Shown here: positions 43,976 through 51,902 of the stretch, piece after piece
Numbering within the stretch: position 1 is the stretch's first letter
How the letters are laid out: each line of letters opens with the position of its first letter
From: Burkholderiales bacterium
Lineage (GTDB): Bacteria; Pseudomonadota; Gammaproteobacteria; Burkholderiales; SG8-41
Assembly: GCA_019635015.1 (NCBI GenBank)
Contig: JAHCAG010000007.1
Coordinates: forward strand, 62,001 to 126,000
Length of the DNA stretch: 64,000 nucleotides
Direction of reading: 5' to 3'
Program-made: the position numbers and the translations under genes
Notes under the pieces: generated by a model
What the model saw: only the letters and a program-made list of their open reading frames with translations
What the model was told of the DNA's origin: nothing
The model's database searches: none

Positions 43976-43998
43976 TTGATTTTATTGGTAAATTTATG
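43965..43998 (-). repeat. A+T-rich IHF-like element, copy 8
   Basis: Read on the minus strand, the core AATCAATTAGTTA (plus 43969-43981) matches WATCAANNNNTTR exactly and follows ACCAATAAA. It joins the GxxExxE remnant to the start of the next gene (ATG 43996). Copies 5-7 of the family are at 38167-38179, 38239-38251 and 47545-47557. Confidence 0.5.
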
Positions 43999-44901
43999 AA
44001 TACCTCAACAGGCATCATCGGCTTCGCCGGCATCGGCGCCATGGGCACTCCCATGGCCGGCAACCTGGTCCGCGCGGGTTACAAGCTCGTCGTGTTCGAC
44101 CTTGATGCCTCACGCACGACGGCGTTCACGCGCGAACATCCGGCCGCCGCGGTTGCCAAGAACCTCGCCGACCTTGGCGCGCAGTCGAACGTCGTCATCA
44201 CCATGCTGCCCGACGGCAAGGCAGTGCGTGCTGCGCTGTGCGGGGTGAACGATTCGTTCAGGGACTGCATCCTCGAACGCCCGGCGAAGGACACGCTGGT
44301 GATCGACATGAGTTCCTCCTCGCCGGTGGGCACCCGCGATCTCGGCAAGCTGCTCGCCGCGCGCGGCACACCCTTCATCGACGCGCCGGTCTCGGGCGGC
44401 GTCAAGGGCGCGGTCGCGGCGACGCTTGCGATCATGGCCGGCGGCGATGCGGCGATTTTCGAACGCGTGAAGCCGATGCTGGCGAAAATGGGCGGCCAGT
44501 TGTTCCACTGCGGCCCGCTGGGTGCCGGTCACGCGATCAAGGCGCTGAACAACTATGTGTCAGCGGCGGGACTGGTCGCCGCCTGCGAGGCGCTGATCGC
44601 GGCTGAACGTTTCGGTCTCGATCCCGCGGTGGCCACCGACATCATCAACGCCTCCAGCGGCATGAACAACACGACCAAAAACAAGGTCAAGCAGCAGATG
44701 CTCAACGGCGCCTTCGGCGCCGGCTTCGCCACCAGCCTGATGGCCAAGGACGTGCGCACCGCACTGGAAGTGGTCGAATCCACCGGTACCACGCCCGACC
44801 TCGCCCGCCACTGCGCGGCCTTCTGGACGGCGGCAGAGCGCGAACTCCCTGCAGGCACCGACCACACCGGCGTCTACAAACTCATCAGGGACAAGAAGTA
44901 A
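43996..44901 (+). CDS. 3-hydroxyisobutyrate-dehydrogenase-family NAD(P) oxidoreductase
   Basis: The 301-residue beta-hydroxyacid dehydrogenase has the Rossmann motif IIGFAGIGAMGTPMAGNL, the substrate loop DAPVSGGVKGA (129-139) and catalytic K182 in GAGHAIKALNN. Related enzymes act on 3-hydroxyisobutyrate, tartronate semialdehyde or L-threonate. It is four bases upstream of the CoA-transferase gene and likely in one operon with it. Confidence 0.92.
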   Translation: MNTSTGIIGFAGIGAMGTPMAGNLVRAGYKLVVFDLDASRTTAFTREHPAAAVAKNLADLGAQSNVVITMLPDGKAVRAALCGVNDSFRDCILERPAKDTLVIDMSSSSPVGTRDLGKLLAARGTPFIDAPVSGGVKGAVAATLAIMAGGDAAIFERVKPMLAKMGGQLFHCGPLGAGHAIKALNNYVSAAGLVAACEALIAAERFGLDPAVATDIINASSGMNNTTKNKVKQQMLNGAFGAGFATSLMAKDVRTALEVVESTGTTPDLARHCAAFWTAAERELPAGTDHTGVYKLIRDKK

Positions 44902-44905
44902 CGCG

Positions 44906-46129
44906 ATGCACAAGCCGCTGACGGGTCTGCGCGTGCTCGACATGAGCCGCATCCTCGCCGGTCCCTGGTGCGGCCAGGCGCTCGCCGACCTCGGCGCCGA
45001 GGTGATCAAGATCGAGCGCCCCGGCAAGGGCGACGACACCCGCAGCTGGGGGCCACCTTTCCTCAAGGACCGCGAGGGCCGCGACACCGCGGAATCGGCC
45101 TACTACCTCTGCGCCAACCGCGGCAAGCAGTCGGTGACACTGGACATCGCCAAGCCCGAAGGCCAGGCCCTCGCGCGCGAACTCGCGCAGCATTCCGACA
45201 TCCTGCTCGAGAACTACAAGGTCGGCGACCTCAAGCGCTACGGCCTCGACTACGACACGCTGTCCGCGCTCAATCCGCGGCTGATCTACTGCTCGATCAC
45301 CGGTTTCGGCCAGGACGGCCCGCTGAAGGACCGCGCCGGTTATGACTTCATGGTGCAGGGCATGGGCGGGCTGATGAGCATCACCGGCGAACGCGACGAC
45401 CTGCCCGGCGGCGGTCCGCAGAAGGCGGGGGTCGCCATCGCCGACCTGATGACCGGCATGTATTCGACTGTCGCGATATTGGCTGCACTCGAGGAACGCC
45501 ATAAAAGCGGCCGCGGCCAGTACATCGACATGGCCCTGCTCGACACCCAGGTCGCCTGGCTGGCCAACCAGAACACCAATTACCTGATCGGCGGCGAGGT
45601 GCCCGTGCGCATGGGCAATGCGCATCCCAATGTCGTGCCCTACCAGACTTTCGCCACGCAGGACGGCAGCATCATTCTCGCCGTCGGCAATGACGGACAG
45701 TTCAAACGATTCTGCGAGGCCGCAGGCATCGCCGAAACCGGCAACGATCCGCGTTTTGCGAGCAATGCGCTGCGCATCGCCAACCGCGAAGCCTGCATCG
45801 CCGACATAACGCCGGCGATGAAACGCAAAACCACCGCGGAATGGATCGCCGTGCTGGAGCCGCTGGGCGTGCCCTGCGGCCCGGTGCATCGCCTTGATGA
45901 AGTGTTTGACAATCCGCAGATCGGCCACCGCAAGATGAAGGTGGAAGTGCCGCACCCGCTGTCGGGCAAGGTGCCGCTGGTGGCGAATCCGATCAAGTAC
46001 TCGCGGACGCCACTGTCCTATGAAACACCGCCGCCGCTGCTGTCGCAGCACACCGATGACGTCCTGCGCGGCCTGCTCGGCAAAAGTGACGCCGAGATCG
46101 CGGCGCTGCGCGCCGCCGGCATCATCTGA
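44906..46129 (+). CDS. CaiB/BaiF family (class III) CoA-transferase
   Basis: The 407-residue protein opens MHKPLTGLRVLDMSRILAGP, has LGAEVIKIERPGKGDD and the likely catalytic aspartate D147 in RAGYDFMVQG. It would activate a carboxylic acid by CoA transfer, probably succinyl- or acetyl-CoA dependent. Co-transcribed with the hydroxyacid dehydrogenase upstream. Convergent with the carbonic anhydrase gene, 14 bases away. Confidence 0.94.
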   Translation: MHKPLTGLRVLDMSRILAGPWCGQALADLGAEVIKIERPGKGDDTRSWGPPFLKDREGRDTAESAYYLCANRGKQSVTLDIAKPEGQALARELAQHSDILLENYKVGDLKRYGLDYDTLSALNPRLIYCSITGFGQDGPLKDRAGYDFMVQGMGGLMSITGERDDLPGGGPQKAGVAIADLMTGMYSTVAILAALEERHKSGRGQYIDMALLDTQVAWLANQNTNYLIGGEVPVRMGNAHPNVVPYQTFATQDGSIILAVGNDGQFKRFCEAAGIAETGNDPRFASNALRIANREACIADITPAMKRKTTAEWIAVLEPLGVPCGPVHRLDEVFDNPQIGHRKMKVEVPHPLSGKVPLVANPIKYSRTPLSYETPPPLLSQHTDDVLRGLLGKSDAEIAALRAAGII

Positions 46130-46143
46130 AAATACAGTGGTAG

Positions 46144-46788
46144 TCAGGCCAGGCTGGCCAGCGCCGACGCGTAGACGGCGGCCACGTCTTTCGTCGAGCC
46201 CGCTGTGAATTCGAGGTCACGCACCAGCCCGTCGCGCAGGCCATAGACCCAGCCATGCACCGCCAGATCCTGTCCGCGTTCCCAGGCATCACGGACGATG
46301 GTGGTCTGGCAGACATTGGCCGCCTGCTCGATCACGTTCAGTTCGCACAGACGGTCCGCGCGCAAGGCGGCATTGCCCAGAGACTGCAGATTCGCCTCGT
46401 GTTTCTGGCGCACATCCTGCACGTGGCGCAACCAGTTGTCGCTGAGTCCGATGCGGTCGCCACGCAGCGCGGCGCCGACGCCGCTGCACCCATAGTGGCC
46501 GACAACGATGATGTGTTTCACCTTCAGCACATCGACTGCAAACTGGATCACAGACAGGCAATTGAGGTCGGCATGGGTGACGACGTTGGCGACATTGCGA
46601 TGGACAAACAGCTCGCCCGGCAGCAGGTCGACGATTTCATTGGCGGGCACGCGGCTGTCGGAACAGCCGATCCACAGGTATTCCGGTGACTGCTGGCGCG
46701 CGAGTTTGCTGAAGAATTCCGGATCCTGGCGACGGATGCGTTCGGACCAGATGCGGTTGCTGTCGAAGAGGTTCTGGAGTTTTTTCAT
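46144..46788 (-). CDS. can: Beta-class carbonic anhydrase
   Basis: The 214-residue enzyme interconverts CO2 and bicarbonate. Zinc ligands and catalytic residues are intact: C42, D44 and R46 in WIGCSDSRVPAN and H98 and C101 in VVGHYGCSGV. Length and the LWIGCSDSR/FVHRNVAN pattern match Can of enterobacteria. The upstream gene is the enolase-superfamily gene, 15 bases away. Confidence 0.95.
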   Translation of the reverse strand: MKKLQNLFDSNRIWSERIRRQDPEFFSKLARQQSPEYLWIGCSDSRVPANEIVDLLPGELFVHRNVANVVTHADLNCLSVIQFAVDVLKVKHIIVVGHYGCSGVGAALRGDRIGLSDNWLRHVQDVRQKHEANLQSLGNAALRADRLCELNVIEQAANVCQTTIVRDAWERGQDLAVHGWVYGLRDGLVRDLEFTAGSTKDVAAVYASALASLA

Positions 46789-46803
46789 TCCGGGTAAATC
46801 GCT

Positions 46804-47976
46804 TCAGGTTCCAGGCACCAGTTCGCGCATCTTCGCATACAGCGCATTCTGCGCCTCGAAACCGATGCCCGGACGATCCGGCAACTTCAGCCAGCCGTCC
46901 TCGACCTTCGCGTCGTCGGCGAAGCCGGCAAACATGCCGAAGACGCCCGGATAGGCTTCGCAGCCGCCAAGACCGAAACCGCCGACGATGTGCAGCGTCA
47001 TCTGGTTGCCGCCATGGGGGAACACCGACTGCGGCGACCAGCCGCGTTCTTTCATCATCGCCAGGGTCTTCGCGAACTGGGCAATGCCGTAGGACTGCGG
47101 CACGTCAGTCTGGATGATGTCGCGGTCGGCGCGCAGGCCGCCGAAGGTGATCAGGTTCTGCACGTCCTGGGTCGAGAACAGGTTCTCGCCGGTGCCGATC
47201 GGCGCGTCGTAGAGCGCGACCACTTCGGCCAGCAGCGCGTAGTCCAGCGGATCGGTGGGCTCCTCGAACCAGCGCAGTTGGTACGGCGCCAGCGCCCTGG
47301 CATAGGCCAGCGCGCGCTTGCGGTCGAAGCCGGCATTGGCATCAACCGCCAGTCGCGTGCTGTCGCCGATGAGTTTCAGCGCGGCCTCGACGCGCGCGAC
47401 ATCCTCGGGGATCGACATCCCGCCGACCTTGATTTTCATCGTGCGGTAACCCTGATCGAATTTCTCGCGGATCTCGGCCAGCAGTTCCGGAATGCCCTTG
47501 CCCGGCGCATACCAGCCGCCGCCGACGTAGCAGGGGACTTTATCTAAGTATTTGTTTTTATTATATTTTTTTGCAATCAGTGCATGCAGCGGCACACCCG
47601 CGATCTTGGCCGCGGCATCCCAGCAGGCGACCTCGATGGTGCCGATCGCGACCGAACGTTCGGTATGGCCACCGGGTTTCTCCCGCTGCATCATCGCCGC
47701 GAGGATTTTTTCGGGGTCGAGGTTCGTACCCGCATCGTCGAGCAATGATTCCGGCGGAGCCTTGAGGATGCGCGGGATGAAACGCGCGCGCATCTGTGCG
47801 CCGCAGGCATAACGGCCGGTGGAGTTGAAGGCGAATCCCGCGACGGGTTTGCCCTCGCGGATGACGTCGGTGATCACGGCGACCACCGAGGTGGTCATTT
47901 CGCTGAAATCGAAGACTGCGTTGCGCAGATCCGATTTCAGCGCGATCGACGTTTCGCGGATGTCAACGATGCGCAT
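46804..47976 (-). CDS. Enolase-superfamily dehydratase, D-tartrate-dehydratase-like
   Basis: The 390-residue protein has the mandelate racemase-subgroup catalytic set: K183 in KIKVGG, metal ligands D212 (VDANAGF), E238 (WFEEP) and E264 (GTGENLFS), and H321 in FPHGGNQM. NAVFDFSEMTTSVVAVITDV at the N-terminus and FGLGGCEAYPGVF near the end resemble D-tartrate dehydratase (TarD). Residues 136-147 (KKYNKNKYLDKV) are encoded by A+T-only-style codons in an otherwise G+C-rich gene; this is an IHF-like element inside the frame. A Bug receptor gene lies upstream. Confidence 0.88.
   Translation of the reverse strand: MRIVDIRETSIALKSDLRNAVFDFSEMTTSVVAVITDVIREGKPVAGFAFNSTGRYACGAQMRARFIPRILKAPPESLLDDAGTNLDPEKILAAMMQREKPGGHTERSVAIGTIEVACWDAAAKIAGVPLHALIAKKYNKNKYLDKVPCYVGGGWYAPGKGIPELLAEIREKFDQGYRTMKIKVGGMSIPEDVARVEAALKLIGDSTRLAVDANAGFDRKRALAYARALAPYQLRWFEEPTDPLDYALLAEVVALYDAPIGTGENLFSTQDVQNLITFGGLRADRDIIQTDVPQSYGIAQFAKTLAMMKERGWSPQSVFPHGGNQMTLHIVGGFGLGGCEAYPGVFGMFAGFADDAKVEDGWLKLPDRPGIGFEAQNALYAKMRELVPGT
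47541..47575 (-). repeat. A+T-rich IHF-like element inside a coding sequence, copy 7
   Basis: Read on the minus strand, the core AAACAAATACTTA (plus 47545-47557) is one mismatch from WATCAANNNNTTR and identical to copy 1. It follows AAAAAAATATAATAA. It is translated in frame as part of the dehydratase. Confidence 0.5.
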
Positions 47977-48009
47977 GGCGTCCCGCCCTGCGCATCGCGC
48001 TTTGACGCA

Positions 48010-48978
48010 TCAATTGACCTGGATGCCGGCAGCCTTGACGACCCGGGTCCACTTCTCCACTTCGACCTTCACCTGCGCGGCAAACTGCGCCGGCGAACTG
48101 GCGATGATGTCGAAGCCGAGACCTTCAACCCGCGACTTGACGTCGGGCTGGGCCATCATTTTCACGACCTGGGCATGCAGCTTGTCGACCACCAACTTCG
48201 GCGTGCCGGCCGGCACCAGCAGGCCCTGCAGGGTATCCGCCTCCTGGTCCTTGAATCCGACCTCGGCCATCGTCGGCACCTCGGGGATCGCGCCGACGCG
48301 TTTGGCACTGGTCACCGCGATCGCGCGCAGCCGTCCGCCCTGGATGTGAGGCGTGGTCGGCGGCAATGCGGTGCAGCCGATCGGCACCTGGTTCGCCACC
48401 ACCGCGCCGACCGCGGGTCCGGCACCGCCGAAGGGCACGGTGATGAAATCGAGCTTGGTCGTCAGTTTCAGCAGCTGTGCCGACAGATCCGGCGTGGTAC
48501 CCAGACCCGGTGTCGCCACCGAGAATTTTTTCGGATCGGCGGACACCAGGGTCAGCAGGTCTTTCATCGACTTGGCGGGAATGCTCGGGTGGATGGTGAA
48601 CACATTGGGTGACGCCGCCATGTTCGAGACCGGGATGAAACTCTTGTAGGGATCATAGGGAATGCTCTTGTACAGGCCCGGATTCACGACGAAGCTCGAG
48701 CTGACAACGATCACCGTGTAGCCGTCGGGCGCGGCGGTCGCCGCCAGCCCCATGCCGATGTTGCCGCCGGCGCCGGCGCGGTTGTCAACAACCACCTGCT
48801 GGCCGAGGCCTTCGGTCAGCTTCATTGCGACGACGCGGGCGATGACATCGGTCGGGCCACCGGCGGCAAAAGGCACGATCATGCGCACCGGGCGGTTGGG
48901 ATAGTCCTGCGCGGATGCGGCGGAAGACGCGGCGGCCAGGCCGGCCAGCACGGCTGCAGCGATGATTTTTCGGCTCAT
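48010..48978 (-). CDS. Bug-type (TctC family) substrate-binding protein 2
   Basis: The 322-residue receptor has a signal peptide ending ASAQ (residues 1-23). Core features: YPNRPVRMIVPFAAGGPTDVIAR, VVDNRAGAGGNIGM, the substrate-loop APDGYTVIVV, FGGAGPAV and WTRVVKAAGIQVN at the end. Located directly upstream of the tartrate-dehydratase-like gene on the same strand, so it may bind that enzyme's substrate or a related hydroxy acid. Confidence 0.93.
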   Translation of the reverse strand: MSRKIIAAAVLAGLAAASSAASAQDYPNRPVRMIVPFAAGGPTDVIARVVAMKLTEGLGQQVVVDNRAGAGGNIGMGLAATAAPDGYTVIVVSSSFVVNPGLYKSIPYDPYKSFIPVSNMAASPNVFTIHPSIPAKSMKDLLTLVSADPKKFSVATPGLGTTPDLSAQLLKLTTKLDFITVPFGGAGPAVGAVVANQVPIGCTALPPTTPHIQGGRLRAIAVTSAKRVGAIPEVPTMAEVGFKDQEADTLQGLLVPAGTPKLVVDKLHAQVVKMMAQPDVKSRVEGLGFDIIASSPAQFAAQVKVEVEKWTRVVKAAGIQVN

Positions 48979-49011
48979 GGTTTCATCCTTGTGGGTTGTA
49001 TCGGGGCCGGA

Positions 49012-49989
49012 TCAGTTGGCGGTTGCACCGGAGGTGCGCACCACCCTGCCCCAGCGCTCCGTCTCGCTCGCGATGAATTTCGCGAATTCCTCCGGCGTGC
49101 TGGTCAGCGCGTCGGTGCCGCGGCTCGCCAGCTGCTTGCGCATCGCCGGATCACCGAGCATCTTGACGAAGGCGCCGTTGAGGCGGTTGATGATGTCGCG
49201 CGGCGTGCCGGCCGGCGCGAGCACACCGTACCAGGTGTCCACCGTGAACCAGGGCATGCCCGCCTCGGCAACGGTCGGCACCTCGGGCACCGCCGGATCG
49301 CGATTCTTGCCCAGCGCCGCCAGCGCGCGCAGCTTGCCGGCCTGGACATGCGGCGCGGCGGCCGCGGTGCCGATCACCAGCATGTCGACCTCGCCGGAGA
49401 GCAGCGCGATCTGCGCCTGGCTAGCGCCCTTGTGCGGGATCATTTCGATTTTCAGCTTGTTCTCGGCGATGAAGTAACGCGCGCCGAGGTCGTTGGTGGT
49501 GCCGGGGCCGCCGGAACCGAAATTGAGCTTGCCCGGATTCTTGCGCGCCAGGGCGACAATATCCTTCAGGGACTTCGCCGGGATCGAGGGGTGCACCACC
49601 AGCAGATTCGGAATCGAGGCCACCAGCGAAATCGGCGTGAGGTCCTTCACCGGATCGTAGTTCAGCTTTTTGTAGAGGCTGGGGCTGATCGCGATCGAAG
49701 GCGAACAGAGCACGATGGTGTAGCCGTCGGGCGCCTGGCGCGAGGTGTATTCCGCGCCGACATTGCCGCCGGCACCGGGCCGGTTTTCGGCGATGACCTG
49801 CTGACCGAGGTTTTCACCCAGCCTCTGCGCCAGCATGCGACCGAGGATGTCGGTGCCGCCGCCCGGCGGGAACGGCAGGACCAGCCGCACCGGTTTTGCG
49901 GGATAGGACTGTGCATGCAGGGGAATCGCGACGGCCGTCAGCGACAGCGCGGCCACTGCGGCGGCCACTGCGCTCTGAAACTTGTTCAT
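49012..49989 (-). CDS. Bug-type (TctC family) substrate-binding protein 3
   Basis: The 325-residue receptor begins MNKFQSAVAAAVAALSLTAV, a signal peptide ending HAQ. The core has YPAKPVRLVLPFPPGGGTDILGR, VIAENRPGAGGNVGAE, the MIPHKGAS loop and WGRVVRTSGATAN. AGGAGCAGAAC precedes ATG 49989. Tandem with receptor 2 (33-base gap); the ligand may differ, as the loop residues differ. Confidence 0.93.
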   Translation of the reverse strand: MNKFQSAVAAAVAALSLTAVAIPLHAQSYPAKPVRLVLPFPPGGGTDILGRMLAQRLGENLGQQVIAENRPGAGGNVGAEYTSRQAPDGYTIVLCSPSIAISPSLYKKLNYDPVKDLTPISLVASIPNLLVVHPSIPAKSLKDIVALARKNPGKLNFGSGGPGTTNDLGARYFIAENKLKIEMIPHKGASQAQIALLSGEVDMLVIGTAAAAPHVQAGKLRALAALGKNRDPAVPEVPTVAEAGMPWFTVDTWYGVLAPAGTPRDIINRLNGAFVKMLGDPAMRKQLASRGTDALTSTPEEFAKFIASETERWGRVVRTSGATAN

Positions 49990-50150
49990 GTTCTGCTCCT
50001 CGGGTAACAGGCAAGCGCCGGATGGATTGCGATTGTTCGGGTTTTTGGCGCACGCCCGATTGTCCACGCATGGCCCTGTTTGTCAAACACCGGGGCAGCG
50101 GCGCAAACAAAACGGTTAGAATGTCGCCCACTTCAATCACGGTTCCTGTC

Positions 50151-50810
50151 ATGAAATCGCCGCGCATCGCCCTGATCCACGCGACGCCGCTCGCCATCGA
50201 GCCCATCGTCGCCGCCTTCGGCCGCCTGTGGCCCGAGGCACGCACCACCAACCTGCTCGATGATTCGCTGTCGGTCGACCTCGCCGCCGAGGGCCGGCTT
50301 ACCGACGCCATGATCGAACGTTTCCTGACCCTGGGGCGTTATGTCCATGGCAGCGGCGCCGATGCCATCCTCTTCACCTGCTCGGCGTTCGGACCGGCCA
50401 TCGAAGCCACCGCCGCCGCATTGCCGATTCCCGTGCTCAGGCCCAACGAGGCCATGCTCGACGCAGCGCTGGCTGCCGGCGGCAGCATCGGACTGATCGC
50501 GACCTTCGGCCCCAGCATTCCGGCGCTGAAAACCGAACTCGAAGACATGGCGCGCGCAAAAAATCAGCCGCTGAAACTGGCGACCCGCACCCTGCCGGAT
50601 GCCCTCGCCGCCCTGCAGAGCGGCGACGCCGAAACCCACGACCGTCTGATTGCCGATGCTGCCGCCGGATTGATGCCCTGCGACGCGCTGGTGCTGGGCC
50701 AGTTCTCGATGGCCACGGCCGCGCGGCTGATTCCGGCGCAGGCCGGCTGCCGCGTGCTGACCAGCCCGGATTCCGCAGTGATGCGCCTGAAGGAAACGCT
50801 GCGCAGCTGA
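50151..50810 (+). CDS. Asp/Glu racemase-superfamily protein lacking the second cysteine
   Basis: The 219-residue protein has the first catalytic cysteine C77 in ILFTCSAFG. At the second catalytic position, where racemases have LGCT/S, this has LGQFS (Q184); a cysteine (C177) lies earlier in MPCDAL. It also has GSIGLIATFGPS. A one-cysteine enzyme cannot work as a two-base racemase, so decarboxylase, isomerase or lyase chemistry is likelier. A bidirectional terminator follows. Confidence 0.82.
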   Translation: MKSPRIALIHATPLAIEPIVAAFGRLWPEARTTNLLDDSLSVDLAAEGRLTDAMIERFLTLGRYVHGSGADAILFTCSAFGPAIEATAAALPIPVLRPNEAMLDAALAAGGSIGLIATFGPSIPALKTELEDMARAKNQPLKLATRTLPDALAALQSGDAETHDRLIADAAAGLMPCDALVLGQFSMATAARLIPAQAGCRVLTSPDSAVMRLKETLRS

Positions 50811-50824
50811 CCCCGGCTCGTTCC

Positions 50825-50855
50825 AAAAAAAAGCGCGGTAAGGCCGCGCTTTTTT
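50825..50855. terminator. Bidirectional rho-independent terminator
   Basis: A GCGCGG stem (50833-50838) pairs with CCGCGC (50844-50849), with A8 before and T6 after. It would serve both the racemase-like gene and the convergent amidohydrolase gene. Confidence 0.9.
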
Positions 50856-50875
50856 GTGCCTGGAAATCCTGATGG

Positions 50876-51868
50876 TTATTGTTCGCCGAGCAGCGACTTC
50901 GCAGTACGTTCACACAGCCAGTCCTTTTCCTCCGCGGTAAGTCCCGGGATGCCATCCACCGCCGCCGGCACGTCCAGCGGCGCCATGTCGAAGGGATGGT
51001 CGGTGCCGATGACCACGCGGTCGGCGCCGACCTGGTCGATCAGGTACTTGGCGGCCTTCGGATCGTGGGTCAGGCAGTCGAAATAGAAACGCTTGAACAG
51101 CTCGCGCGGCGGCGTCGGGTTGTTGACCTTGGGTTCGTTGCGCACCTGGTGGCCGTGGCGGAAGCGTCCGATCTGGTACGGGATGAAACCGCCGCCGTGC
51201 GGCAGGACGACGCGCAGCTTCGGCATTTCGTCCATCGCGCCGCTGAACATCAGGTGTGCCACCATCAGCGTGGTGTCGAGCGGGAAACCGACGAAGTTCG
51301 ACAGGTAGTAGTCCTCCATGCCGCCCTTGGCCAGGCACTGGTAGGGGTGGGCGAAGATGAAGCAGCCCAGCTGCTCGATCGTCTTCAGCACCTTGCGGAA
51401 TTTCTGTGCAGCCAGCGGCGTGCCCTCGATCGAGGTCGCCAGTTCCACCGCCTTGAAGCCGTATTCCTTCACCACGCGTTCGAGTTCGGTAATTGCCGCG
51501 TCCGGATCCTGCATCGGCAGGTGCGCCATGCCGCGCAGGCGCGAGGGATGTTTGGCGACCATCTGCGCGATACCGTCGTTGGCGAGCTGCGCCGCGTAAA
51601 GCCCGGCTTCCGCCGGCAGCCAGTAGAAATAGATCGGCGGACCCACCGAAATCGCCGACACGTCAAGTTTGTTGCGATCCATCCATTCCACCTTCGCATC
51701 CGGATCGTAGAAATCCGGGCTCAGCACCGCGGGGCGGCCGTGCACGTCGAAATAACGCTTGCCGTCCTTTTCCCAGACGCTGGTCTGGAAGCGCTTGGGA
51801 TCCTTCTCCATCGCCGCGATGATGGTCGGCGGGATGACGTGGCTGTGCAGGTCGTAACGCTTGGACAT
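50876..51868 (-). CDS. Amidohydrolase-2 family metal-dependent hydrolase or decarboxylase
   Basis: The 330-residue TIM-barrel protein has the metal HxH in YDLHSHVIP (H8, H10), FIFAHPYQ with the next histidine, VLPHGGGFIPYQIGRF and GTDHPFDM with the late aspartate. It resembles ACMSD/gamma-resorcylate decarboxylase-type enzymes, which remove CO2 from aromatic or related acids. The substrate is unknown. It lies downstream of the PrpD-like gene. Confidence 0.88.
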   Translation of the reverse strand: MSKRYDLHSHVIPPTIIAAMEKDPKRFQTSVWEKDGKRYFDVHGRPAVLSPDFYDPDAKVEWMDRNKLDVSAISVGPPIYFYWLPAEAGLYAAQLANDGIAQMVAKHPSRLRGMAHLPMQDPDAAITELERVVKEYGFKAVELATSIEGTPLAAQKFRKVLKTIEQLGCFIFAHPYQCLAKGGMEDYYLSNFVGFPLDTTLMVAHLMFSGAMDEMPKLRVVLPHGGGFIPYQIGRFRHGHQVRNEPKVNNPTPPRELFKRFYFDCLTHDPKAAKYLIDQVGADRVVIGTDHPFDMAPLDVPAAVDGIPGLTAEEKDWLCERTAKSLLGEQ

Positions 51869-51902
51869 GCTGCTCCTCTCGGTGGGTATGGGTTTTCCGC
51901 GG

